Source of the DNA: Nautiliaceae bacterium
GTDB taxonomy: Bacteria; Campylobacterota; Campylobacteria; Campylobacterales; Nautiliaceae
DNA length: 57,941 bases
NCBI GenBank assembly: GCA_027011225.1
Contig: JALVAK010000143.1
Coordinates: 1-57,941 of the forward strand
Direction: 5' to 3'
The notes under the pieces are model-generated. The model did no database searches. It was not told the DNA's origin and was given only the letters and a program-made list of their open reading frames with translations. The translations under genes were made by a program, and so were the position numbers. Positions 1 to 9,526 of the stretch are shown one piece after another (position 1 is the first letter of the stretch; each line of letters opens with the position of its first letter).

Positions 1-1197
1 CTCATTTTTAAATTTTTCTTTAAAATCAATTCCAAACTTCTCTTCAAATCTTTTAATATCAAAACTAAAATTTGCCATCATCTCCATTATAATATATTTT
101 CTAATTTTATCTTCTTCATTTAGTATAACACCTCTAAATACAGGAAGCTTTCCTTCATCTATTGCTTTTTCATAATTTTTTAAATCTTTATAATTTTGAA
201 AATACGCATCATCAGTCTCACTTATAGAAGTTAGCCCAATTCCTATTAAATCAGCCCCACCTTTTGTAGTATATCCTTGGAAGTTTCTATGAAGCTCACC
301 TTTTTCAATAGCTCTAAATAGCTCATCTTCTGGCTTTGCAAAATGGTCCATACCTATCATTTTATAACCATTATTTTCAAAAAAATCTATTGTATATTTA
401 AAAATTTTAAGTTTTTCTTCAGGAAGAGGAAGAGTAGTCTCATCAATTTTTCTCATTCCTTTTTTAAGCCAAGGTACATGAGCATAATTAAACACTGCTA
501 CTCTATCTGGGTCAAGCTCTTTTACTAAGTCTAAAGTTTTTTTAAATGTCTCTAAACTTTGATAAGGAAGCCCATATATTAAATCTATATTTATCGAATT
601 AATCCCAGCACTTCTTGCAATATCTACTGCCTCTTTTGTCAAGTCAAATGGCTGAATTCTATTTACAGCTATTTGTGTTGCTTCATTAAAATCTTGCACT
701 CCAAAACTAATTCTATTAACTCCATATTTTTTCATTACATCCATATGCTTTTTAGAAAAAAATCTTGGGTCAATCTCTACACTAATTTCTGCATCACTCT
801 CAAAATTTTTAAAATATGAATAAATTAGCTCATAAACTTCTTCTAATTCCTCTGGAGTAAAAAACGTAGGAGTTCCCCCACCAAAGTGAAGTTGTCTTAC
901 AAGTCTATTTGTATCAAGATATTTAGATAAAATTTCAAGCTCTTTTTTTAAATAATCAATATATCTTCTTCTTTTATCGGCTTTGCTTGTATAAACTACA
1001 TTACATCCGCAAAAATAACATGCACTTCTGCAAAAAGGTAAATGAAAATATAAACTTAAACGTTTTTTTGAATTTTGTAAAAAAGGAATAATATCTTCAG
1101 GTGTTAAATCTTTAAATTCAACAGCTGTAGGATATGATGTATATCTTGGTGCATGACGAGAAAATTTTGCTAGTTTTTTAAAATCAATTTGACTCAT
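1..1197 (-). CDS. hemN: Oxygen-independent coproporphyrinogen III oxidase (radical SAM), 3' end truncated by window edge
   Basis: Reverse-strand reading from ATG at 1197: MSQIDFKKLAKFSRHAPRYTSYPTAV...LYFHLPFCRSACYFCGCNVVYT..., HemN radical-SAM CxxxCxxC motif. Absent from the ORF track because it runs off the window. Confidence 0.93.
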   Translation of the reverse strand, partial: MSQIDFKKLAKFSRHAPRYTSYPTAVEFKDLTPEDIIPFLQNSKKRLSLYFHLPFCRSACYFCGCNVVYTSKADKRRRYIDYLKKELEILSKYLDTNRLVRQLHFGGGTPTFFTPEELEEVYELIYSYFKNFESDAEISVEIDPRFFSKKHMDVMKKYGVNRISFGVQDFNEATQIAVNRIQPFDLTKEAVDIARSAGINSINIDLIYGLPYQSLETFKKTLDLVKELDPDRVAVFNYAHVPWLKKGMRKIDETTLPLPEEKLKIFKYTIDFFENNGYKMIGMDHFAKPEDELFRAIEKGELHRNFQGYTTKGGADLIGIGLTSISETDDAYFQNYKDLKNYEKAIDEGKLPVFRGVILNEEDKIRKYIIMEMMANFSFDIKRFEEKFGIDFKEKFKNE

Positions 1198-1205
1198 AAT
1201 ATGCC

Positions 1206-2081
1206 TTATTTAAATTCTCTTGCAAATTCTCTACCAGCATTTTGCCACTCATCAAAAGGTACAAGAAACTCTTTTTTTATAAGTTTATCATCTTTCATAA
1301 GCGCAGCTTTAATTTTTATAGAATCATCTACCATAATTTTTGCATTCACTCCAACAGGTGCATGACATCCAAGATTTAGCTCATCTACAAAGTCTCTTTC
1401 AATTGTTACTTCTACTTGAGTCCATAAGTCATTAAGAGGTTTTACGGCATTAATTACCGCTTCATCTTTAATAGTCTCAATACCTAAAGCACCTTGTCCC
1501 ATAGCTGGCACAATAATATCTGTATCAATAACTTCGTAATATTTTACTTCTTTTAATAAACCAAGCCTTTTTACTCCAGCATAAGCTAGAATAATCGCAT
1601 CAAATTTACCTTCTTTAAGCTTTCTAATTCTTGTATCAACATTTCCTCTCAAATCAGTTATAACTAAATCATCTCTAAATGCTTTTAGCTGCATTGCACG
1701 TCTTATTGAGCTTGTACCTACTACCGCATTATGAGGAAGCTCTGCTAATGTCTCAAACGTTTCTGATAAAAATACATCTTCTACCGCTTCTCTTTTTGGA
1801 ATTGCAGCAAGAGTGAAGTGCTCTTTATCATAATCAGTTGGAAAATCTTTTAGTGAATGCACTGCAATTTGGGCTTCTCCTTTTAGAAGTGCTTCTTCTA
1901 CTTCTTTTATAAAAAGCCCTTTTCCGCCAATTTCAGCAAGAGGTTTGTCAAGTATTTTATCTCCTGTTGTAGTTACTATTTTAAGCTCAACCTCATGTCC
2001 AAGCTTTTCAAGTCTTTTTTTAACCCACTCAGCCTGCCATAAAGCAAGTTTACTACCACGAGTTGCGATTGTTAGTTTCAT
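1206..2081 (-). CDS. hemC: Porphobilinogen deaminase (hydroxymethylbilane synthase)
   Basis: MKLTIATRGSKLALWQAEWVK... with NLGCHAPVGVNA dipyrromethane-cofactor Cys motif. Confidence 0.96.
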   Translation of the reverse strand: MKLTIATRGSKLALWQAEWVKKRLEKLGHEVELKIVTTTGDKILDKPLAEIGGKGLFIKEVEEALLKGEAQIAVHSLKDFPTDYDKEHFTLAAIPKREAVEDVFLSETFETLAELPHNAVVGTSSIRRAMQLKAFRDDLVITDLRGNVDTRIRKLKEGKFDAIILAYAGVKRLGLLKEVKYYEVIDTDIIVPAMGQGALGIETIKDEAVINAVKPLNDLWTQVEVTIERDFVDELNLGCHAPVGVNAKIMVDDSIKIKAALMKDDKLIKKEFLVPFDEWQNAGREFAREFK

Positions 2082-2112
2082 TTAAACCCTTTTTTATTTT
2101 AATTATACCAAA

Positions 2113-3090
2113 CTATAAAAGTTTTGCGGCATCTTTGCTGTGATAACTAATTATCATATCAGCACCTGCTCTTTTAAATGATGTTAAAATCTCCATCATT
2201 AAACTCTCATAATTCATCCAGCCGTTAAGACTTGCTGCTTTTACCATTGAATATTCACCACTTACATTATAAACACAAAGTGGTTTTAGAGTATTTTCTT
2301 TTATGGTTTTAATTATATCCATAAATGCAAGAGCTGGTTTTACCATTAAAATATCAGCACCCTCAGCTTCATCTATAAGACTCTCAAGCAATGCTTCTCT
2401 AGAATTTGCTATATCCATTTGATAGGTTTTTCTATCTTTTGGTAAATATTCATTTGCAACAGGTGCGCTCTCAGCCGCATCTCTAAATGGACCATAAAAG
2501 CTTGATGCAAACTTTGTAGAATAGCTCATAATTGGAATATGAGAAAATCCATTGCTATCAAGTGCATCTCTTAGAGTAGCTATAATCCCATCCATCATTC
2601 CACTTGGAGCTATCATATCAGCCCCGGCTTTTGCGTGAATTAGCGCTTGTTTTGCACTAATTTCAAGCGTAGCTTCATTATCAACAGTTTTTAGTTTTGG
2701 ATTTATAATTCCGCAATGTCCATGGTCTGTAAACTCACAAAAACAAAGGTCTGTAATAATTGCTATCTTATCCCCAAAAGCCTCTTTTGCTCTTCTTACG
2801 CTTCTTGCAATTAGCCCTTCTTCATCAAGAGCATCACTTCCACAAGAATCTTTTAGTTTTGGAATACCAAAAAGTATAACAGCTTTTATTCCTAAATCAA
2901 TACACTCAGCTATTTCATCTAAAAATTCTCTCTCTCCATATTGATAAATCCCAGGCATACTTTTTATTTCATTTTTACCTTTAAGACCCTCTTTTATAAA
3001 TACAGGCATTATTAAATCATTTTTTGTAACATAATTTTCTCTTACTAAATCTCTTATATTGCTATTTAGTCTAAGTCTTCTTAAATTCAT
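2113..3090 (-). CDS. hemB: Delta-aminolevulinic acid dehydratase, Zn-type; start reassigned to internal MNLRRLRLN
   Basis: HemB active site (VKPALAFMDII) and Zn ligand motif DLCFCEFTDHGHCG; ORF-track start overlaps hemE and lacks homology upstream of MNLRRLR. Confidence 0.95.
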   Translation of the reverse strand: MNLRRLRLNSNIRDLVRENYVTKNDLIMPVFIKEGLKGKNEIKSMPGIYQYGEREFLDEIAECIDLGIKAVILFGIPKLKDSCGSDALDEEGLIARSVRRAKEAFGDKIAIITDLCFCEFTDHGHCGIINPKLKTVDNEATLEISAKQALIHAKAGADMIAPSGMMDGIIATLRDALDSNGFSHIPIMSYSTKFASSFYGPFRDAAESAPVANEYLPKDRKTYQMDIANSREALLESLIDEAEGADILMVKPALAFMDIIKTIKENTLKPLCVYNVSGEYSMVKAASLNGWMNYESLMMEILTSFKRAGADMIISYHSKDAAKLL

Positions 3091-3091
3091 C

Positions 3092-4117
3092 TTATCTCCT
3101 TGTAACTTCCTTACATAAATCCACAAAATATTTAGCGTTTTCTACTGGTACATCAGGTAAAATTCCATGCCCTAAATTAAATATGTGCCTATGCCCTTTC
3201 ATAATTTCAGCTATTTTAATAACTGCTTCTTTTGTAGCCTCTTTAGAATATAATCTTGTTGGGTCCATATTGCCTTGGAGAGTATAATTATCTTTAAAAA
3301 TACCTAAAGCATACTCCATTGGTGTATTCCAATCAACTCCTAACACATCAAACTCTCCATCCATATCACTCATATAAAGCCCAACACCTTTTGAAAATAA
3401 AATAACAGGAATATTTTTGTAATTTTGTTTAATATTTCTTGCTATCTCTTTCATATATTCCCAAGAAAACTCAAAAAATTTCTCTCTCTCAAGTGCTCCA
3501 CCCCAACTATCAAATACCATAACAGCATCAGCACCAGCTTCAATTTGTTTAGATAGATATTTTATAGTCTGATTTGTAACTTTATTTAATAATTTATGAA
3601 GCAGTTTTGGATTTGTATAAACCATCTTTTTAATTTTTGCATATTGTTTAGAGCCTCTTCCTTCTACCATATATGTAGAAACAGTCCAAGGAGAACCACT
3701 AAATCCAATTAAAGCTTTAGATTCTGGCAAATCTTTTTTAATAAGTTTAATTCCCTCATATACATAAGAAATTTTCTTATATGCGTTATCATCAAGCTCC
3801 TCTATATCTTTTTCATCATTTATTGTCTTATCAAAAACAGGACCAACTCCTTTTTCAAATCTAAGCGGAAGTCCCATTTCCATTGGAAGATTAAGTATAT
3901 CACTAAAAAGAATTGCAGCATCTACATCAAGTCTTCTTACTGGTTGAAGTGTAATTTCGGCAACAATCTCAGGATTTCTTGTCATATCAAGAAAATTACC
4001 AACTTTGCGTCTCACTTCCATATATTCTGGCAAATATCTTCCAGCTTGTCTCATCATCCATACAGGCGTATAAGGCGTACTTTTACCAAAACAAGCATCA
4101 ACAAAAATCTTTCCCAT
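3092..4117 (-). CDS. hemE: Uroporphyrinogen decarboxylase
   Basis: [16 protein letters not shown] signature; [12 protein letters not shown]. Confidence 0.97.
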   Translation of the reverse strand: MGKIFVDACFGKSTPYTPVWMMRQAGRYLPEYMEVRRKVGNFLDMTRNPEIVAEITLQPVRRLDVDAAILFSDILNLPMEMGLPLRFEKGVGPVFDKTINDEKDIEELDDNAYKKISYVYEGIKLIKKDLPESKALIGFSGSPWTVSTYMVEGRGSKQYAKIKKMVYTNPKLLHKLLNKVTNQTIKYLSKQIEAGADAVMVFDSWGGALEREKFFEFSWEYMKEIARNIKQNYKNIPVILFSKGVGLYMSDMDGEFDVLGVDWNTPMEYALGIFKDNYTLQGNMDPTRLYSKEATKEAVIKIAEIMKGHRHIFNLGHGILPDVPVENAKYFVDLCKEVTRR

Positions 4118-4170
4118 ATTAATTCCTTTTATTAAAATTCAAAATCATCCTCATACACTCATCTACCAAT

Positions 4171-5430
4171 TTACTTAAAAATACCTTTTTCCATATGATA
4201 TTCGCACTTATTCATATCCATTTTAAGCTCATTCTCCCCAAATAATCTTCTTATAACTGATACAAAAATATCAACTTCTGCACTATCTGCCATTTTTCTA
4301 AGAGTCATATTTGGATGATGCAAAAATCTTTTAAACGCATTATGAAGCACTTTTTCCACTTCTTCTTCAAGCTCTGCTGGAATATAATGTTTTTTTACTG
4401 CATTTTTTAAAGCTCTTTTTGCACATTCATGAGCTTTATCTTGTAAAAATTTAATAACTGGCTCAACAGATACTGATTGAAGATATTTTTCAAACTCTTT
4501 TACACATTTTTTAATAACTTCATTTGCAATTTCTACTTCTTTTTTTCTTTTTTCTAAATTCTTCTCACTTATCTCTTTTAAATCATCCACTTTTATAATT
4601 TTTATATTTTCATCTTCAATATCTTCAATATCGCTAGGAATTGCTAAATCAAACCAAAGTCTTTTAAAATTCCTAGGTTTAATAAAGTCTTTTTTTATAA
4701 CAGCACAAGGAGCAGATGTTGCAGAAAAAAGTAGTCTATAATTATTAATAAGTTTTGGTAAAGCATCTAGAGGATGAACATCAATATTAACTTCATCTCC
4801 TAGCTCCTCTTTTAGAGCAATTGCATTTTCAATAGTTCTATTTACTAAAATTATATTTACACCATCTTTTATTAAATTTTTACAAACAATTCTAGCTGTA
4901 TCACCAACACCAACCACCACGGCAGAATATCCGCTCAAATCTCCTAATTCTTCTTTTGCTTTTCTTACAGCAATACTTGCTACGCTTACAGGCTCAGATG
5001 AGATTTGAGTTTGATTTCTAATTTTTTTAGCACATTTAAAAGAAAAATGTATAAGTCTTGTTAAATCTTTGCCTATAAAATGCTTCTCATAAGCTTCCAT
5101 AAAAGCTTCTTTTAGCTGTCCTGTAATTTGAGTCTCTCCTACTACCATAGAATCAAGAGAAGCTGCTACTTTAAATATATGCTCAACTGCATCCATTCCT
5201 TCATAAAGCTCTGCTTTTAAAAACTCTTTTGGAGAGACTACCTTATAAAACACTTTATCATAAAGCTCATTTAAATCTCTTTTTTTATTAAAAATTACTT
5301 CAATTCTATTACATGTTTGAAGATATAACACTTCTTTAAACTCAGCAAAATCTTCTAATTTCAAATCTGAGAGCTTACTTCTAAGCACAACATCTGAATT
5401 TCTATAGTTAAAACTTATTACAAAATACAT
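4171..5430 (-). CDS. hemA: Glutamyl-tRNA reductase
   Basis: LQTCNRIEVIF, VGETQITGQLKEA, GVGDTARIVCKNL motifs. Confidence 0.95.
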   Translation of the reverse strand: MYFVISFNYRNSDVVLRSKLSDLKLEDFAEFKEVLYLQTCNRIEVIFNKKRDLNELYDKVFYKVVSPKEFLKAELYEGMDAVEHIFKVAASLDSMVVGETQITGQLKEAFMEAYEKHFIGKDLTRLIHFSFKCAKKIRNQTQISSEPVSVASIAVRKAKEELGDLSGYSAVVVGVGDTARIVCKNLIKDGVNIILVNRTIENAIALKEELGDEVNIDVHPLDALPKLINNYRLLFSATSAPCAVIKKDFIKPRNFKRLWFDLAIPSDIEDIEDENIKIIKVDDLKEISEKNLEKRKKEVEIANEVIKKCVKEFEKYLQSVSVEPVIKFLQDKAHECAKRALKNAVKKHYIPAELEEEVEKVLHNAFKRFLHHPNMTLRKMADSAEVDIFVSVIRRLFGENELKMDMNKCEYHMEKGIFK

Positions 5431-5432
5431 TA

Positions 5433-5903
5433 TTACACCTTTTTAATAAACTCCGTTTTAATATAAATATTTTTTGCCAAAATATGTCCAGGAGTATCTC
5501 CAAGGCGTATATTTTTAAAAACTTCTCCTCTTTTAATTGTACTTCCACCTTTTACATTCAAATCTTTAATCACCATCACACTATCGCCATTTTTTAAAAC
5601 ATTCCCATATGCATCTTTTTTAATTTCAACCTCAGCATTTGCCCACGCTTCTTCTTCAGGCTCTAAATACATCATATCAAGCAAATCAGCCCTTCCAAGC
5701 TCTTTTAAAAGTCTATATGTCAAAACTTTTACAGCACTCTTTTCACTCCACATAGCATCATTTAAACATTGAAAATGATTTTCATCTAAATTGCCGCTTT
5801 CTATTTGAGATTTACAATTTTTGCATAAATTTACATACTCATCTTTTGGCTCTACTTTAAAAGCAGTTACACTCTCTTCACTTCCACATAATTCACAAAT
5901 CAT
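5433..5903 (-). CDS. PhnA/YjdM-family zinc-ribbon protein
   Basis: N-terminal CELCGS...CKNC zinc ribbon and C-terminal PhnA-like KNGDSVMVIKDLNVKGGSTIKRGEV domain. Confidence 0.75.
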   Translation of the reverse strand: MICELCGSEESVTAFKVEPKDEYVNLCKNCKSQIESGNLDENHFQCLNDAMWSEKSAVKVLTYRLLKELGRADLLDMMYLEPEEEAWANAEVEIKKDAYGNVLKNGDSVMVIKDLNVKGGSTIKRGEVFKNIRLGDTPGHILAKNIYIKTEFIKKV

Positions 5904-8416
5904 TGTTTCTCCTTATATTCTGGATGATAATCGTTATTTTGATTATTTTCACTAAATTCAACAGGTTTACTTATCTTTTGCATAATCCCCATTACTAAAC
6001 TAACAAGCACTACACCAAACCAAGCTCCCATTCCAAAAAACAGGATATAAACCCAAGTATACCCATCAGCTACACCTTGACCATAACTATGAAGCCCTTG
6101 CGCAATATAGAAATTTACTCCAAAGTATGTCATTAAAATGAAAAAGAAGCTCAAAAACGCAAGTAAAGAGAAAATAAATTCTCCTCTCATCTTTGGAATC
6201 ATTTTAGTATGAATTACAATTGCATAAACTACCATACTAATTAAACTCCAAGTCTCTTTTGGGTCCCATGACCAATATCTACCCCAAGATTCATTTGCCC
6301 AAACACCACCTAGAAATGTTCCAATACTAAGAAGTGCTAACCCTATATATAAAGCAATGTAAATAATATTATTTAATTGTTTAATTTGAAAATCTAACTC
6401 TCTTTTTAGATATTTTTTAATTGCAAAAAGAATTAAATTAAGAAATCCTAGCATTCCACCAACTGCTAAAAATCCATAACTTGAAGTAATTACAGCCACA
6501 TGCACTAAGAGCCAATATGATTTAAGTACTGGTACTAAGTTAGTAATTTGTGGGTCAATATTATTTAAATGTGCAACCATCATAAACATACCAGCTACAA
6601 AAAACCCTGCACCAAATGCAAGCATTGAGCGTCTAAAGAAAATAAGCGATGCAAATGCAGCACCCCATGCTATAAAAATAATAGACTCATATGCATCAGA
6701 CCAAGGAGCATGACCTGCAACATACCATCTAAGTATCATATTAGCTGTATGAAGTAAAAATGCAATCCACCCAAGAGCTACTATTATACGCTCTATATTT
6801 TTATATCTTTTAAGTTTTAATATCTCAATAAATCCTAAAATAATTGCAATTAATCCAATTGTTGTATAAAGCCCTATTAATTTTGGAAAAATTTGAAGTC
6901 TATTATAAGTTACTTCCCATTTAATTCTGCTTTTGCTTGGTAAAATCTCTGCGCTATAAGTTTTTTGCAATTCATAAATTTTCTCTCTTGCATCATGTAC
7001 TTTTTTAACATCATAAGATTTTATCCCAAATGCAAGATTTTTAAATAAATTAAAATAAAAATTTGCATCCATTGGGCTCATAAGCCCCATTTTTACAGCT
7101 TGCTCAAGCTCTGGCAGAGAAAACCATTTATAATTCATTCTTTTTGCTTTTGGAGTTGGAAACATATGAAAAATTGATGCAGTATAAATTGTATAAGCTA
7201 CATATATTCTCTCATTAAGTTTTAAAAATTCTCTTTGAACTTTATTTCTATCTTTATCAGGGGTATGAAGAGCATTATTTATCTCTTTTTGAAATTTTAA
7301 ATTACCATTTGCATCAAAAAATGCATTATATGGAGCATATTTTCCTTCAATTCCAAGCATTTTACGAATTGCAGGATGTCCTACATAAATTAATGGAAGC
7401 TTTTGAAATTCACTTGGATATGCAACCATTCCAGCTACTATTTGATTATAATTCATTCCAAGTAATTTTGATTTTTTGCTCATTTTATGAACTACATCTA
7501 AATCCAATGTATCCATAGGCTCAATTCTTCCTCTATTTTGCACTAATACTAAAGCCCATTCATTTGCAACATCTTTTGATTTTTTAATATATTCATTTAA
7601 ATCAAATGCATTTAAGTTATAAGAAGTTGCAATAAGTAAAATTAATCCAAAAAGCCCGCTTTGTTTAAGTTTTTTAATTGTTAACATAAACCTAGATTTT
7701 TTATATAACATACTCCATAAAAATCCTATAGCTAAAAGTAAATATCCTAAATATGTAATATACATACCTGGGTCATGGTTAACTGAGAGAATACTACCTT
7801 GCTCATCCATATCATAACTTGCTTGATAAAATCTATAACCTTTATAAACTAAAATATGATTCATATAAATGTGGTATTGAAAACTTTTATTGCCATCTAT
7901 AATAGTTACATAACTATCATAACTACTTGGTTGCATACTTCCTGGATATTTATGCATCACAAATCTATCAAGTTTTACTTTAAATCCAAGCTTTTTAGGA
8001 TATACATCAGCTGGATTAGATTTAGATTTTTCTACCATTATAAAATCTTTAACCTCTCCATTTCTTAAATGAAGCTGTCCTTCATATCCAAAATATCTAG
8101 TAATTGCAGCTCCAATTAAGATAACTATAATTGAGATATGAAGTAAAAAAATAGGAGGTTTTTTATAAGTTTTATATCTAAACATCACTCCTATTAAATT
8201 AATACCTAAAAGCCATAATAATGCTTCAAACCACTTTGTTTCATATACATATTTCCAAGCATCACTCATACTAAAAGTATGTTTTATACCCATAGAATCT
8301 ACATAAAATCCAAGAGTAGCCCAAATCATAGCAGCTAAAAAAATTAAAGATAAAATTACTGCCATCTCCAAAGAAAAGAAAAAATTATATATTTTTCTTA
8401 AATAAGAACTATTCAT
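5900..8416 (-). CDS. ccsBA: Fused cytochrome c biogenesis protein CcsB/ResB-CcsA/ResC
   Basis: 838 aa; N-terminal ResB-like region, C-terminal tryptophan-rich WGRYWSWDPKETWSLI haem-handling motif. Confidence 0.93.
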   Translation of the reverse strand: MNSSYLRKIYNFFFSLEMAVILSLIFLAAMIWATLGFYVDSMGIKHTFSMSDAWKYVYETKWFEALLWLLGINLIGVMFRYKTYKKPPIFLLHISIIVILIGAAITRYFGYEGQLHLRNGEVKDFIMVEKSKSNPADVYPKKLGFKVKLDRFVMHKYPGSMQPSSYDSYVTIIDGNKSFQYHIYMNHILVYKGYRFYQASYDMDEQGSILSVNHDPGMYITYLGYLLLAIGFLWSMLYKKSRFMLTIKKLKQSGLFGLILLIATSYNLNAFDLNEYIKKSKDVANEWALVLVQNRGRIEPMDTLDLDVVHKMSKKSKLLGMNYNQIVAGMVAYPSEFQKLPLIYVGHPAIRKMLGIEGKYAPYNAFFDANGNLKFQKEINNALHTPDKDRNKVQREFLKLNERIYVAYTIYTASIFHMFPTPKAKRMNYKWFSLPELEQAVKMGLMSPMDANFYFNLFKNLAFGIKSYDVKKVHDAREKIYELQKTYSAEILPSKSRIKWEVTYNRLQIFPKLIGLYTTIGLIAIILGFIEILKLKRYKNIERIIVALGWIAFLLHTANMILRWYVAGHAPWSDAYESIIFIAWGAAFASLIFFRRSMLAFGAGFFVAGMFMMVAHLNNIDPQITNLVPVLKSYWLLVHVAVITSSYGFLAVGGMLGFLNLILFAIKKYLKRELDFQIKQLNNIIYIALYIGLALLSIGTFLGGVWANESWGRYWSWDPKETWSLISMVVYAIVIHTKMIPKMRGEFIFSLLAFLSFFFILMTYFGVNFYIAQGLHSYGQGVADGYTWVYILFFGMGAWFGVVLVSLVMGIMQKISKPVEFSENNQNNDYHPEYKEKQ

Positions 8417-8835
8417 TTATTGCCTTTATATCTCTTTTCTATCTCTTGCAAAGCTTTTAAGAAAACTTCAGGAGGTCTTGCTCCATATATTGCACTAAAA
8501 AGCTCTCCATTTGGTTTTATAAATAAAATTGTAGGAGTTGAGCCTTGAAAATAATTTTGAACTTCAACTGGAAGGTTATCTTTATCTGCTAAATAAAAAA
8601 CTGGTACAAAATGAGAATTTATATAATTTGCCACTTTATCATTTGTGTATACATGAGTAGCTAAATATCTGCATGGAGGACAATGAGACAAAGATACATC
8701 CACCATAATTAACTTATTCTCTTTTTTAGCAATCGATTTTGCAGTATCGTAGCTAATAGCCCAATTAACTTTACCGCTCCAATCAAATGAAAATGCAAAC
8801 ACTACCCCTAATATAAAAAATAAAAATTTCTTCAT
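8413..8835 (-). CDS. Secreted thioredoxin-fold protein
   Basis: Signal peptide; SLSHCPPCRYLATHVY (CxxC) and TPTILFIKPNGE cis-Pro motif. Confidence 0.82.
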   Translation of the reverse strand: MKKFLFFILGVVFAFSFDWSGKVNWAISYDTAKSIAKKENKLIMVDVSLSHCPPCRYLATHVYTNDKVANYINSHFVPVFYLADKDNLPVEVQNYFQGSTPTILFIKPNGELFSAIYGARPPEVFLKALQEIEKRYKGNK

Positions 8836-8911
8836 ATCTAACCTTTTTTTGTGTATTTTAACATAAATTTAATATTACTTTTACACTAATGAAGAAAAAA
8901 AGAAGAAATAA

Positions 8912-9472
8912 TTATTCTTGAGATAAAGCTTCTAAAAGATTTGGGTGAGCAAAATGTGTCATAGTTTTATCATTATGACATCTAACACAGCTAACATCTT
9001 CTCCTGCTTTTTTAGGCTCCCAATAATATTTTTCATGAATTTGTTTAATATTTTCACTAAGCCCTATTGCACGCTCAGGCTCTTTTATACCCTCATGACA
9101 ATGTAAACACGCACTATCATATACATAATTTTCCATTTCATTAAAGTTTTCTTTAAAATCAACCATCTTTTTAAGACCAATATGAGCTAGAAAGTCTCTA
9201 GTACCACTAATACCTTTCATTACTAAATAACCAGCTAATGAATTATGAGGTAAATGACAATCGGTACAATGATGAGCCGCAAATCCTTGAGGGTTGTTTC
9301 CTCCATGCACACTATATTTAAAAGTCTCTCCCATTGGTTTCATTTCATGACAGCTCATACAAAATTCTGGCGTACCTGTTTTATCAACTGCAACTGCTGC
9401 AATATATGAAATACCAAGACCAATAATTACACCGCAAATAAGTGAGCCCCACAATACTTTTTTATTTGCCAT
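8912..9472 (-). CDS. NapC/NirT/NrfH-family membrane-anchored tetraheme cytochrome c
   Basis: N-terminal TM anchor plus four CxxCH (CMSCH, CTDCH, CLHCH, CVRCH). Confidence 0.88.
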   Translation of the reverse strand: MANKKVLWGSLICGVIIGLGISYIAAVAVDKTGTPEFCMSCHEMKPMGETFKYSVHGGNNPQGFAAHHCTDCHLPHNSLAGYLVMKGISGTRDFLAHIGLKKMVDFKENFNEMENYVYDSACLHCHEGIKEPERAIGLSENIKQIHEKYYWEPKKAGEDVSCVRCHNDKTMTHFAHPNLLEALSQE

Positions 9473-9508
9473 ACCTTACCTTTTTTGATTTGATTATAAG
9501 TAAAATTA

Positions 9509-9524
9509 GTGCTTAAAAAGTGCT
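9509..9524 (-). promoter_or_regulatory. Tandem direct repeat site S1 (AGCACTTTTTAAGCAC)
   Basis: Two GCAC half-sites 11 bp apart, upstream of TATAAT (9498-9493) of the tetraheme cytochrome. Confidence 0.5.
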
Positions 9525-9526
9525 TT

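Noticed and set aside
343-528. 61-aa plus-strand ORF near window start
   Set aside because: Antisense to hemN.
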